From: Blautia obeum ATCC 29174
GTDB taxonomy: Bacteria > Bacillota > Clostridia > Lachnospirales > Lachnospiraceae
DNA length: 64,000 nt
Assembly (NCBI RefSeq): GCF_025147765.1
Contig: NZ_CP102265.1
Coordinates: 3,199,001-3,263,000, forward strand
Direction: 5' to 3'
The translations under genes and the position numbers were made by a program. Below, piece by piece: positions 53,348 to 62,626 of this stretch; the stretch's first letter is position 1, and each line of letters opens with the position of its first letter. The notes below the pieces were generated by a model. It saw nothing but the letters and a program-made list of their open reading frames with translations. It made no database searches and was not told the DNA's origin.

Positions 53348-55683
53348 ACCGCAAAAGAAACCAGCCATGCGATCACGCACTGGGCAAGCACAACAAAAAT
53401 TGCCCATTTGCCACCAAGTTCACGTTTGATTGAAGCAATAGCTGCCACACAAGGTGTATACAGCAGACAAAAAGCCAGAAGACTCGCTGCGGAAAGTGAT
53501 GTAATACTTCCAAGCAAAGCCGCTGTATTTCCAAACAGGATAGAAAGTGTTGATACCACGCTCTCTTTTGCCATAAATCCAGTGATCAGAGCTGTGGAAA
53601 TCCTCCAGTCTCCATATCCCATTGGTTTGAAGATCGGAGCAATCACACTTGCCACCATTGCCAGAATACTGTCTTTGGAATCTGTTACAATGCTCAGATG
53701 TGTATTGAATGTCTGCAGGAACCAGATCACCAGTGTCGCCATGAAAATAACGGTAAACGCTCTCTGCAGGAAATCTTTTGCTTTATCCCAGAGAAGATGT
53801 CCTACATTCTTCGCACCCGGCATACGGTAGTTCGGTAATTCCATAACAAAAGGCACTGCCTCACCACTGAACAATGTTTTTCGCATCAGCAGCGCCATCA
53901 GAATTCCCATGATGATGCCACCGAAGTACAATGCGATCATCACGATCGCACCGTGATCCGGAAAAAATGCTGCCGTAAAAAATGCATAAATCGGAAGTTT
54001 TGCCGAACAGCTCATAAATGGTGTCAGTAAGATCGTCATCTTACGGTCTCGTTCAGATGGAAGCGTACGGCTCGCCATAACCCCTGGTACCGTACATCCA
54101 AATCCGACCAGCATCGGCACGATGCTTCTTCCGGAAAGTCCGATCTTTCGAAGCAGCTTGTCCATAACAAAGGCAACTCGTGCCATGTATCCACTGTCCT
54201 CCAACAAGGAGAGAAAGAAAAACAGGGTTACGATTACCGGAAGGAAACTCAATACACTTCCTACTCCATTAAATACCCCATCCATAACCAGTGAATGCAG
54301 TACATCATTCACACCAGCAGCCATCATCCAATGATCAACGATATTTCCGAGTGCTGTGATTCCCATGTCCAGAATATTCTGGAGAAACGCACCGATCACA
54401 CTGAATGTCAGGAAAAACACCAGACCCATAATACCGATAAAACATGGAATAGCCGTGTATTTTCCCGTGAGGATCTTATCGATTTTCATACTGCGAAGAT
54501 GTTCTTTACTTTCTTTTGGTTTCACAACCGTTTCATCACAGACTTTTTCAATAAAATCAAAACGCATATGTGCGATTGCCGCTGCTCTGTCCAGACCACG
54601 TTCAGTTTCCATCTGTTTAACAATATGCTCCAGCATTTCTTTCTCGTTCTGATCCAGATTCAGACTGTCCATGATCAGCTGATCACCTTCCGCAAGTTTT
54701 GCTGCTGCAAAGCGAACCGGGATTCTTGCTGCTTTGGCATGGTCTTCGATTAGATGCATGATCGCATGGAGGCATCTATGCACTGCTCCGCCATCTTCAT
54801 TAGCATCGCAAAAATCGATGATCTGCGGCTTTTCCTGATATTTTGCCACATGAAGTGCATGCTGAACCAACTCATCAATTCCCTCATTCTTGGCTGCTGA
54901 AATCGGAATGACCGGGATTCCCAGCATCTCTTCCATCTGGTTCACCAGGACGGAACCTCCGTTTTCCCGGACTTCATCCATCATATTCAGTGCCAGGACC
55001 ATCGGGATATCCAGTTCCATCAGCTGCATGGTCAGATAAAGATTTCTCTCTATATTTGTTGCATCGACGATGTTGATAATGCCCTTCGGATGCTCATCCA
55101 GTACGAAATTTCTGGTCACGATCTCTTCGCTGGAATACGGGGACATGGAATAAATTCCGGGAAGATCAGTCACCAGAGTGTTACTCCTTCCTCGGATATT
55201 TCCATCTTTTCTGTCTACTGTAACTCCCGGAAAGTTTCCAACATGCTGACTGGAACCTGTCAGCTGGTTAAACAGTGTTGTTTTTCCACAGTTCTGGTTT
55301 CCGGCAAGTGCAAAGGTCAGTATTTCACTGTCCGGAAGCGGATGTTCGTTTTCTTTAATATGATATTTACCACCCTCACCAAGACCAGGATGTGGGATTG
55401 CTTTAGAAATATCTTTTTTGTGTGCTGCCTTCCCTTCTGATGGTTCGACTGCATCACGAATATTCTCTATCTCTATTTTTTCTGCATCTGCCAGACGCAA
55501 TGTCAGTTCATAGCTATGAATACGTAATTCCATAGGATCTCCCATTGGTGCATATTTCACCATGGTAACTTCTCCTTTTGGAATCAGCCCCATATCCAGG
55601 AAATGTTGTCTCAGCGCGCCCTCTCCTCCGACAGAGCGTATTGTCGCAGTTTTTCCGATCGGTAATTCACGTAATGATGTCAT
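53320..55683 (-). CDS. feoB: FeoA-FeoB fusion ferrous iron transporter
   Basis: A 787-residue protein. Residues 1-75 are a FeoA SH3-like domain (LRELPIGKTATIRSVGG, RQHFLDMGLIPKGEVTMVK). About 125-300 is the FeoB G domain (GNQNCGKTTLFNQLTGSSQ, DLPGIYSM, LNMMDEV), and the C-terminal 380 residues are the membrane channel with GFGCTVPGVMASRT and CSAKLPIYAFF. The fusion replaces a separate feoA. It is convergent with the SEDS gene, overlapping tail to tail. Confidence 0.95.
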   Translation of the reverse strand: MTSLRELPIGKTATIRSVGGEGALRQHFLDMGLIPKGEVTMVKYAPMGDPMELRIHSYELTLRLADAEKIEIENIRDAVEPSEGKAAHKKDISKAIPHPGLGEGGKYHIKENEHPLPDSEILTFALAGNQNCGKTTLFNQLTGSSQHVGNFPGVTVDRKDGNIRGRSNTLVTDLPGIYSMSPYSSEEIVTRNFVLDEHPKGIINIVDATNIERNLYLTMQLMELDIPMVLALNMMDEVRENGGSVLVNQMEEMLGIPVIPISAAKNEGIDELVQHALHVAKYQEKPQIIDFCDANEDGGAVHRCLHAIMHLIEDHAKAARIPVRFAAAKLAEGDQLIMDSLNLDQNEKEMLEHIVKQMETERGLDRAAAIAHMRFDFIEKVCDETVVKPKESKEHLRSMKIDKILTGKYTAIPCFIGIMGLVFFLTFSVIGAFLQNILDMGITALGNIVDHWMMAAGVNDVLHSLVMDGVFNGVGSVLSFLPVIVTLFFFLSLLEDSGYMARVAFVMDKLLRKIGLSGRSIVPMLVGFGCTVPGVMASRTLPSERDRKMTILLTPFMSCSAKLPIYAFFTAAFFPDHGAIVMIALYFGGIIMGILMALLMRKTLFSGEAVPFVMELPNYRMPGAKNVGHLLWDKAKDFLQRAFTVIFMATLVIWFLQTFNTHLSIVTDSKDSILAMVASVIAPIFKPMGYGDWRISTALITGFMAKESVVSTLSILFGNTAALLGSITSLSAASLLAFCLLYTPCVAAIASIKRELGGKWAIFVVLAQCVIAWLVSFAVYLVGGLFF

Positions 55684-55746
55684 ATCTGCTTTCCTCTTAC
55701 CTTTCCCTGTTATTGATACTTTTTCTCATTTAGTACGCATAAACTA

Positions 55747-55775
55747 ACCCTATGATAAATGAGAATTTTTGTCAA
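55747..55775 (-). promoter_or_regulatory. Possible feoB promoter
   Basis: Minus strand TTGACA (55770-55775), 17-bp spacer, weak -10 TAGGGT (55747-55752). An A/T-rich imperfect dyad in the spacer could bind an iron regulator; this is inferred only. Confidence 0.35.
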
Positions 55776-55785
55776 TAGGATTCAT

Positions 55786-55848
55786 AAAAAAATCCCTGCA
55801 AAAATACAATTTCCGCCTGTTTTCTCCGGATCTCGTATTCTGCAGGGA
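55786..55848 (-). terminator. Terminator of the flavodiiron gene
   Basis: TCCCTGCA / TGCAGGGA long hairpin followed by seven T on the minus strand. Confidence 0.85.
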
Positions 55849-55865
55849 GCAACTTTTTTATTTTA

Positions 55866-57032
55866 TTATTTGCACAGTTCTTCAGCCATCTGATCCAGCT
55901 GTTCCATATTCTCCTCACTCAGTGAAGACACGATCTTAACGGTTGTATCAAGCCATGTGATATTTTTGCTCTTTTCGAATTCTGCTTTCATAACCTTGGC
56001 TGCATTCGGAGCCCAGCTTCCGTTTTCGATCAAACCAATTGTACGGTTCTGATAGTTTCTTTCTGTCAGATGATCGATGTATGTTTTCATGAACGGGAAA
56101 ATATCTGCATTGTATGTAATGGTTGCAAGAACCAGCTTGCCATAACGGAAAGCGTCTTCAACTGCTTTAGCCATATCATCTCTTGCAAGGTCAAATACAG
56201 AGACTTTCGGGCAGCCTTTTTCTTCCAGCTTCTGTGCCAGAACTTCAACTGCTTTCTTTGTATTTCCATATACAGATGAATAAGCGATCACAACGCCCTC
56301 ATCCTCTACTTTATAGGAAGACCAGATATCATACTTTTCAATATAATGACCAAGATTTTCTGTCAGAATCGGTCCATGCAGCGGACAGATTGTCTGAATA
56401 TCCAGTGTAGAAGCAGCTTTGAGAAGTTTCTGAACCTGCGGACCGTATTTTCCAACAATTCCAATATAGTAACGACGTGCTTCGCAGTCCCAGTCCTCTT
56501 CTACATCAAGCGCACCAAATTTACCAAATCCGTCTGCGGAAAACAGAACCTTGTCTGTGCTATCATAGGTAACCATAACTTCCGGCCAGTGTACCATCGG
56601 TGCAAATACAAATGTAAGTACATGTTTGCCAAGTGTCAGGCTTTCACCATTAGCAACTACCAGTTTTCTGTCGCCAAGATCCATGTTTCTGAAGAAGTTC
56701 TCCATCATAGTGAATGTCTTGGTATTAGCTACAACCGTTACTTCTGGATAAGCTTTGACAAAATTCTCGATATTTGCAGCATGATCCGGTTCCATATGCT
56801 GTACGACCAGATAATCCGGCTTTGCACCATTCAGCACTTTTGCCACATTACCAAGCCACTCTTCTGCAAAATGCGCATCTACCGTGTCCATAACTGCAAT
56901 CTTTTCGTCCATGATCACATAAGAGTTGTAAGACATACCGTTCGGAACATCATACTGTCCTTCAAACAAATCTACCTGATGATCATTGACACCTACATAA
57001 TAAATATCATTTCCGACTTTCATTGTTACCAT
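55866..57032 (-). CDS. fprA: Flavodiiron protein (FprA-type)
   Basis: About 388 residues: an N-terminal metallo-lactamase-like domain with the di-iron ligands HMEPDH (about 80) and later HWPE and LHGPIL, then a flavodoxin domain (IAYSSVYGNTKKAVEVLA). It reduces O2 or NO with FMN and protects anaerobes. Starts at 57044, 57032 and 57023 are in frame; AGGAGG lies 3 nt before the 57032 ATG and 12 nt before the 57023 one, so the exact N-terminus is uncertain. No fused rubredoxin. Confidence 0.92.
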   Translation of the reverse strand: MVTMKVGNDIYYVGVNDHQVDLFEGQYDVPNGMSYNSYVIMDEKIAVMDTVDAHFAEEWLGNVAKVLNGAKPDYLVVQHMEPDHAANIENFVKAYPEVTVVANTKTFTMMENFFRNMDLGDRKLVVANGESLTLGKHVLTFVFAPMVHWPEVMVTYDSTDKVLFSADGFGKFGALDVEEDWDCEARRYYIGIVGKYGPQVQKLLKAASTLDIQTICPLHGPILTENLGHYIEKYDIWSSYKVEDEGVVIAYSSVYGNTKKAVEVLAQKLEEKGCPKVSVFDLARDDMAKAVEDAFRYGKLVLATITYNADIFPFMKTYIDHLTERNYQNRTIGLIENGSWAPNAAKVMKAEFEKSKNITWLDTTVKIVSSLSEENMEQLDQMAEELCK

Positions 57033-57204
57033 AAACCTCCTCATTGGTCTGTTTTATTTATATCCTTTATTTTTCTTTCTGTTATTCAAGCTGTCTTTCA
57101 CTCGCTTTTGAACTCATTATATCCACTCTCTCACATGAAATCAATAGTTGTTCATTATATTCTCGACACTTTTTGTCAGGTTTTTGTTTTTTCTCTTCAC
57201 ATAC

Positions 57205-57237
57205 AAAAAGCAGCAAAGATCATGATTTCTTCGCTGC
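57205..57237 (-). terminator. Terminator overlapping the DMT gene end
   Basis: GCAGC / GCTGC stem spanning the last codons, followed by TTTTT on the minus strand. Confidence 0.65.
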
Positions 57238-58092
57238 CTTCATATTATAAATGAACATACCCAGTGATGCAAAAATGATCAGTCCATATCCAACAAAACT
57301 GTAAGTATCCGGAATCTCTCCAAACAGGAAAAATCCCAGAAGTGTCGCAAATATGATCTGCGAATAATCAAAAATTGAAATCTTACCTGCCGGTGCATAC
57401 GTATACGCCGCAGTGATCGTAAACTGTCCACCCGCAGCGAACAATCCTGCCATCATAAGTGTTACCAGCTGTCTTCCTGTCATCGGCGTATAATCAAAAA
57501 TCAGATACGGTAATACAAACAGGCAGGAAAAGACCGAAAAATAAAATACTATGATGGGACCTTTCACTCCATGTGTCCCGAGCACACGCACCATTGTATA
57601 GGCAACCCCTGCTCCAAGCCCACCACAGACACCGATCAGTGCCGGAACCAATGCCGCATTCTGGAACCCTGGTTTCACAACAAACAAACATCCGATAAAA
57701 GCAAGAAATACACAAGCTCCCTGTGTCGGCGTAATCTTCTCTTTCAAAAGAAGGAACGAAAAAATGATTGCAAAAAACGGTGACAGTTTGTTCAGGATAG
57801 ATGCGTCCGCAACCAGAAGATGGTCGATCGCATAAAAATTACAGAGAATTCCAAGTGTTCCAAATGCACAACGAAGGAAAAGCGGTCCCCAGTATTGTTT
57901 CTGAACTCTTGGTACCATATGCTTTCTGGTCAGAATGATTGCCGCAAAAACAGCTGCTACCAAATTACGAAAAAAACTCTTCTGCACGGATGGAAGATCT
58001 CCTGCCAGACGCACGCTCACATTCATACATGCAAAGAAAAATGCAGACAGGATGATCATGACCATTCCTTTTATATAATTTTCCTGTTTCAT
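57220..58092 (-). CDS. EamA/DMT family permease
   Basis: A 290-residue protein with ten hydrophobic helices in two EamA repeats (GMVMIILSAFFFACMNVSVR at the start, then the second repeat from about 150). It is a drug/metabolite exporter of unknown substrate. The ribosome site AGGAGG is 14 nt from the ATG, longer than usual; a Met at residue 10 is an alternative start. Confidence 0.85.
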   Translation of the reverse strand: MKQENYIKGMVMIILSAFFFACMNVSVRLAGDLPSVQKSFFRNLVAAVFAAIILTRKHMVPRVQKQYWGPLFLRCAFGTLGILCNFYAIDHLLVADASILNKLSPFFAIIFSFLLLKEKITPTQGACVFLAFIGCLFVVKPGFQNAALVPALIGVCGGLGAGVAYTMVRVLGTHGVKGPIIVFYFSVFSCLFVLPYLIFDYTPMTGRQLVTLMMAGLFAAGGQFTITAAYTYAPAGKISIFDYSQIIFATLLGFFLFGEIPDTYSFVGYGLIIFASLGMFIYNMKAAKKS

Positions 58093-58351
58093 ATTTAATC
58101 TATAAGCCTCCTCATATTTTCTTTAAAAATAAAAAGCTTCTATAATATCACTTTTTATTTATCATAGCACCAATCCGCTTGCAGATACAATAGAGATTCT
58201 ACCACATAACAAGCTGAATATTTTCATTCCCTGTAAATTTTATATGGAAGTTTCACATTCTTTCCGTTATAATGATAGCTGAATACATACACGAAGAGAC
58301 GCGGCACCTTATTACAACACTAAAGCCGCTTCAGAACGGAGGAGAAATATT

Positions 58352-58957
58352 ATGGAAATTGTTTGTTTAGACCTTGAGGGTGTCCTGGTACCTGAAATCT
58401 GGATCGCATTTGCAGAAGAGACCGGTATCCCGGAATTAAAAAGAACAACAAGAGATGAGCCGGATTACGACAAATTAATGAAATACCGTCTCAATATTTT
58501 AAAAGAACATAATCTTGGACTGAAAGAGATTCAGGAAACAATTTCCAAGATTGATCCACTCCCGGGTGCGAAAGAATTCCTCGACAAACTCAGAGAAATG
58601 ACACAGGTGATCATCATCAGCGATACCTTCTCTCAGTTCGCAGGACCTCTGATGAAAAAACTCGGCTATCCGACAATCTTCTGCAACTCACTCGTTGTAG
58701 CAGACAACGGCGAAATCACAGACTTCAAGATGCGCTGTGAAAAATCCAAATACACAACTGTCAAAGCCCTGCAGTCCATCGGCTATGACACCATCGCAAG
58801 CGGTGACAGCCACAACGACCTTGGCATGATCCAGGCAAGCAAAGCAGGCTTCCTGTTCAAGAGCACCGATGCCATCAAATCTGAATATCCGGAGATTCCG
58901 GCATATGAAACTTACGATGAGCTGTATGATGCAATCAGGAAAGTAATCAAAGGATAA
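58352..58957 (+). CDS. thrH: ThrH-type phosphoserine/homoserine phosphatase
   Basis: A 201-residue HAD-fold enzyme. Motif I DLEGVLVPE (6-14), motif II in IIISDTFSQFAGP and motif IV GDSHNDLGMI match ThrH, a bifunctional phosphoserine phosphatase / phosphoserine:homoserine phosphotransferase in the organism where it was studied. GGAGG lies before the ATG. The leader before it has a GCGG...CCGC pair of unknown role. Confidence 0.88.
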   Translation: MEIVCLDLEGVLVPEIWIAFAEETGIPELKRTTRDEPDYDKLMKYRLNILKEHNLGLKEIQETISKIDPLPGAKEFLDKLREMTQVIIISDTFSQFAGPLMKKLGYPTIFCNSLVVADNGEITDFKMRCEKSKYTTVKALQSIGYDTIASGDSHNDLGMIQASKAGFLFKSTDAIKSEYPEIPAYETYDELYDAIRKVIKG

Positions 58958-58980
58958 TATCCAAGACTAAATTCATTCAA

Positions 58981-59038
58981 AAAATCCCTGACGAATCCGC
59001 ATTCTTTATAGAATCTTGATCTGTCAGGGATTTCTTTT
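58981..59038 (+). terminator. thrH terminator
   Basis: AATCCCTGAC / GTCAGGGATT with a nested ATTC/GAAT hairpin, followed by T-rich sequence. Confidence 0.8.
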
Positions 59039-59056
59039 ATATTTTTGCAACAAAAA

Positions 59057-59127
59057 AGCGGGTGATGGGAATCGAACCCACGTATCCAGCTTGGAAGGCT
59101 GGTGTTCTACCATTGAACTACACCCGC
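59057..59127 (-). tRNA. tRNA-Gly (UCC anticodon)
   Basis: The minus strand folds as a cloverleaf: acceptor GCGGGTG/CACCCGC, D arm TTCAATGGTAGAA, anticodon arm CCAGC-CTTCCAA-GCTGG with TCC, and T arm GTGGG-TTCGATT-CCCAT, with discriminator T. CCA is not encoded. A T run follows at once as terminator. Confidence 0.95.
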
Positions 59128-59242
59128 ATCTGCAATGCATAAACTATAATATCATATTTTACAGAAAATGCAAGCAGATTTTTTATTTTTTTATATTTTT
59201 GTGTTTATATACGCAATTTAATGTAACTGTTTGCTGCACGCA

Positions 59243-60991
59243 TTACTCTTTGAGTTCCTGCGTATGAACCAGTGAAGCATAGATACCGTCTTTTTGCATC
59301 AGTTCCTCATGTGTTCCCTTTTCGACAATCTGTCCCTGCTCGATCACAGCAATATCATCTGCATTCTTCACTGTAGAAAGTCTGTGTGCAATGATGATCG
59401 TCGTTCTTCCGACAGCCAGTTTCTCAAAAGTTCCCTGAATCCTTGCTTCGGTTACGCTGTCCAATGCGGATGTCGCTTCATCCAGAATCAGGATCGGCGG
59501 ATTTTTTAGGAAGATACGTGCAATAGAAATTCTCTGCTTCTGTCCTCCGGAAAGAAGTGCTCCCCGTTCACCAACATTCGTACCAAACCCTTTCGGCATT
59601 TCCATGATATCATCATAAATTTCTGCCATCTTTGCCGCACGGACAATCTCATCCATCGTTGCATCCAGCTTTCCATAACGGATATTTTCTGCAATACTGT
59701 CTGCAAAAAGGAATACCTCCTGCTGCACAACTCCAATGTTCTTATGCAAAGATTCCTGTGTTGCTTTTCGCACATCGGTGCCATCAATCGAAATACTTCC
59801 TGATGTTACATCATAGAATCGCGGAATCAGCTGACTCAGCGTTGTCTTACCACCACCAGATGATCCGACAAATGCAATCGTCTCTCCCGGTGCAATATGA
59901 AGTGAAACATCCTGAAGCACATCATGATCTCCTTCATAAGCAAATCCAACATGATCAATGTCAATTCTGCCTTTTACATCCTGAAGTTCTGTCGCATCCG
60001 GAGCGTCTTTCAGCGTCGCCTCCGTCCGCATCAGTTGTACATATCTGTGCAGACTGGCTGTTCCATTCGCAATCAGTTCCACAGTCGTTGAAAGCTTTCG
60101 TACCGGATTCACGAAAGTGGAAACATACAGGCTGAATGTGATCAGATCAATAATATTCAACTGGTCCGACATGATCAGTGCACCACCAACTGCAATTACA
60201 ATCGCAGAAAGAATACACATAAAAAATTCCATCACTGCATTGAACCGTCCCATGGCTCTGTAAAAATCCGCTTTGGAATCGCGATAGCTCAGATTTGCAG
60301 AATCGAATTTATCGAGTTCTTTGTCCTCATTTGCAAAAGCTTTTGCAGTTCGAAGTCCGGAAAGTCCGGATTCAAAATCGGTATTAATCGCTGCCATCTC
60401 TTTTTTTACATTGCGCGATGCATTCTGCATGGAAAAACGGCATTTCCACACAATGAGCAGAAAAATCGGAATGGTAATTGCGATTACCAGTGCCAGTTTC
60501 CACTGAATCGTAAACATAATGATCAGTGCACCAATGATCGTCACAGTAGAAATAAAAATATCCTCCGGTGCATGATGTGCAAATTCTGTAATATCAAAAA
60601 GTTCCGATGTGAGCTGGCTCATCAGCTGTCCTACTCGAGCATTATCAAAATACGCATAACTCAGTTCCTGAATATGCTGAAACAGATCACGCCGGAAATC
60701 GGTTTCTATCCGCACGCCAAATGTATGCCCCCAGTAGGTGATAATATAAGTAAAAACTGACCGCAAAATATAAGCGCAGAACACAACCGCCATTACTGTC
60801 CAGAATGTTCTCCACGCATTGTCCGGCAAAAGTTTGTACATACACCATCTGGAAATAAACGGAAATGCCAGATCAATCAGCGCAATCGCTAATGCACATA
60901 CCATATCCAGCAAAAATAATTTCCTGTGAGGTTTAAAATACGACAGAAAAATCTGCATCTCACTCTTATTTTTAAAGTCTTTCTGATTCAT
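59243..60991 (-). CDS. ABC exporter, fused permease and ATPase (multidrug type)
   Basis: A 582-residue half-transporter: six-helix membrane domain (about 15-310) and ATPase with Walker A GSSGGGKTTLS (about 370), signature LSGGQKQRISIAR, Walker B ILILDEATSAL and the H-loop IIIAHRLST. It probably works as a homodimer. The frame is open to 61075, but ATG 60989-60991 has AAGGAGAGG just upstream and starts MNQKDFKNKSEM. Substrate unknown. Confidence 0.9.
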   Translation of the reverse strand: MNQKDFKNKSEMQIFLSYFKPHRKLFLLDMVCALAIALIDLAFPFISRWCMYKLLPDNAWRTFWTVMAVVFCAYILRSVFTYIITYWGHTFGVRIETDFRRDLFQHIQELSYAYFDNARVGQLMSQLTSELFDITEFAHHAPEDIFISTVTIIGALIIMFTIQWKLALVIAITIPIFLLIVWKCRFSMQNASRNVKKEMAAINTDFESGLSGLRTAKAFANEDKELDKFDSANLSYRDSKADFYRAMGRFNAVMEFFMCILSAIVIAVGGALIMSDQLNIIDLITFSLYVSTFVNPVRKLSTTVELIANGTASLHRYVQLMRTEATLKDAPDATELQDVKGRIDIDHVGFAYEGDHDVLQDVSLHIAPGETIAFVGSSGGGKTTLSQLIPRFYDVTSGSISIDGTDVRKATQESLHKNIGVVQQEVFLFADSIAENIRYGKLDATMDEIVRAAKMAEIYDDIMEMPKGFGTNVGERGALLSGGQKQRISIARIFLKNPPILILDEATSALDSVTEARIQGTFEKLAVGRTTIIIAHRLSTVKNADDIAVIEQGQIVEKGTHEELMQKDGIYASLVHTQELKE

Positions 60992-61190
60992 CTTTCCTCT
61001 CCTTAGCAATACTCCACTCCCGGTACAGATGATTCCCAATGCCAGGACAAGAAGTCCTGTAACATAAAAAAGCACCCGTAAAGTCGAACTTTTTTCATTT
61101 TTTATTCACTCACTTTCTGGAAATCATCTTAGCACAAAATCTTACATATATCAAACAACACTGATACATGCAAAATCTGGAATACAACAC

Positions 61191-61220
61191 AAAAAAGCCG
61201 GGACCCTTTCGGATCCCGGC
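61191..61220 (-). terminator. Hsp20 unit terminator
   Basis: GCCGGGATCC / GGTCCCGGC stem followed by TTTTTT on the minus strand. Confidence 0.9.
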
Positions 61221-61252
61221 CATATATAAGAGGGAGAATAAGCAATGGAAGG

Positions 61253-61708
61253 TTAACCTTCGATTGCGATATAACCGTCTTTTTCTTCAACAGCTTTTGG
61301 TGCTTTCTTCGGAAGAGAAAGTTTCAGAATACCGTCTTCATATTTTGCATGAATATCTTCTTCCTTTACTCCATCACCTACATAGAAGCTTCGACTCATG
61401 GAACCTGCATAACGTTCACGTCTGATGTAGTTTCCTTCTTTGTCCTTAGCATCCTTATCAAGTCCTTTGGCTGCCGATAGTGTCAGATAACCATCTTTCA
61501 GCTGAACTTTAATCTCATCTTTCTTAAATCCCGGAAGATCAATATCAAGTTCATAGCTGCCATCTGTCTCACGGATATCTGTTTTCATCATATTCTGTGC
61601 ATGTTTACCATAAAGTGGATTCTTCTTGCCCCAAAACTCATCGTTAAACGGGAAGTTCATCCAATCATCATCAAATAAGTTTTCTCCAAAAATACTAGGC
61701 ATTAACAT
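61253..61708 (-). CDS. Hsp20/alpha-crystallin small heat shock protein
   Basis: A 151-residue ATP-independent holdase. The alpha-crystallin domain spans about 40-140 (DLPGFKKDEIKVQLKDGYLT, ending GILKLSLPKK). Paralogue of the next gene, and the first 45 coding bases plus ribosome site are identical. It is the second gene of a CIRCE-controlled pair. Confidence 0.93.
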   Translation of the reverse strand: MLMPSIFGENLFDDDWMNFPFNDEFWGKKNPLYGKHAQNMMKTDIRETDGSYELDIDLPGFKKDEIKVQLKDGYLTLSAAKGLDKDAKDKEGNYIRRERYAGSMSRSFYVGDGVKEEDIHAKYEDGILKLSLPKKAPKAVEEKDGYIAIEG

Positions 61709-61781
61709 AAGTCATCTCTCCTTTAATGATAAAAATCTATATACAAGTCTTTCGACTGTTGTCTGCAAATCTATATTTAAG

Positions 61782-61810
61782 GGCACCGCCCGAAATCTCC
61801 GGGCAGTACC
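61782..61810 (-). other. Stem-loop between the Hsp20 genes
   Basis: GGTACTGCCCG / CGGGCGGTGCC hairpin (one mismatch) with a short loop, no T run. It may stabilise the upstream mRNA or slow readthrough. Confidence 0.55.
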
Positions 61811-61868
61811 ACCAGCTTTTTAGCGGTCAGATATGTCTGACAAGAATCTTGATCAAATCAATTGCTGA

Positions 61869-62327
61869 TTATTCAATGGTGATATATTTCGGATCATTGG
61901 AAACTGGTTTTGCTTCTTTCTTCGGAACAAACAGTTTCAGGATACCGTGTTTGTATTCACCTTTGATGTCTTCCTGTGTAACATCTTCACCTACATAAAA
62001 GCTTCTCTCGCATGCTCCTGCATAACGTTCACGTCTGATGTAACGTCCTGTCTTCTTGTCATCCTCTTCTTCATCAAGACCTTTAGCTGCGCTGACGGTA
62101 AGATAACCATCTTTCAGAGCTACCTTAACTTCGTCTTTCTTGAATCCAGGTACATCAATCACCAGTTCATAACCTTCCTTGGTTTCTTTAATATCTGTTC
62201 TCAGAAGGTTCTGTGCTCTGTGTCCGTACAGTTTCTTCTCTGCTTTCTTCTCATCTTTGTCATCGTAATAGAACGGTGTAAAGAAATCATCAAATAAGTT
62301 TTCTCCAAAAATACTAGGCATTAACAT
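61869..62327 (-). CDS. Hsp20/alpha-crystallin small heat shock protein
   Basis: A 152-residue holdase with the alpha-crystallin domain at about 45-140 (DVPGFKKDEVKVALKDGYLT, ending GILKLFVPKK). First gene after the CIRCE promoter. GGAGAG lies 8 nt before the ATG. The two paralogues share the MLMPSIFGENLFDD start but have diverged elsewhere. Confidence 0.93.
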   Translation of the reverse strand: MLMPSIFGENLFDDFFTPFYYDDKDEKKAEKKLYGHRAQNLLRTDIKETKEGYELVIDVPGFKKDEVKVALKDGYLTVSAAKGLDEEEDDKKTGRYIRRERYAGACERSFYVGEDVTQEDIKGEYKHGILKLFVPKKEAKPVSNDPKYITIE

Positions 62328-62463
62328 AAGTCATCTCTCCCTTTTTCTTTATAATCTATATCAACTAAATTGTTAAGTGCTGAACCCGGTTGGTATGAAG
62401 GATATCTAAGAGATTTTCTTCATTTTTCTTATCTCTTTATCCCTCTTCCTTTGTTCTAATTGT

Positions 62464-62506
62464 AATATAACACGTATTGTTAGCACTGTCAAGAGGTGAG
62501 TGCTAA
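62464..62506 (-). promoter_or_regulatory. SigA promoter with CIRCE (HrcA operator)
   Basis: TTAGCACTG-N9-GAGTGCTAA (62480-62506) is a CIRCE element with one mismatch. On the minus strand it overlaps TTGACA (62487-62492), 17-bp spacer, TATATT (62464-62469). HrcA bound here would block the promoter until heat stress. Confidence 0.9.
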
Positions 62507-62522
62507 TTTTTTGAGATTTTTT

Positions 62523-62610
62523 TTGCAAACCTTGATTTTACGGGGTTTGCAACACTTTTTCTTCCTTATAATCATCACTTTTTCTTGGTTTGACACCATT
62601 TTGACACCAA
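62523..62610. repeat. Inverted and direct repeats at the integrase edge
   Basis: TTGCAAACC / GGTTTGCAA (62523-62531, 62544-62552) around a 12-nt centre, then two direct TTTGACACCA copies (62589-62598, 62600-62609) and an inverted TTGGTGTCA (62621-62629) at the integrase stop. They are candidates for attachment-core and integrase-binding sites. Confidence 0.45.
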
Positions 62611-62626
62611 TTTTTTATTTTTGGTG

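Noticed and set aside
56346..57254. 302-codon plus-strand frame opposite the flavodiiron gene
   Set aside because: Antisense shadow with Cys/His/Phe excess and no start signal.
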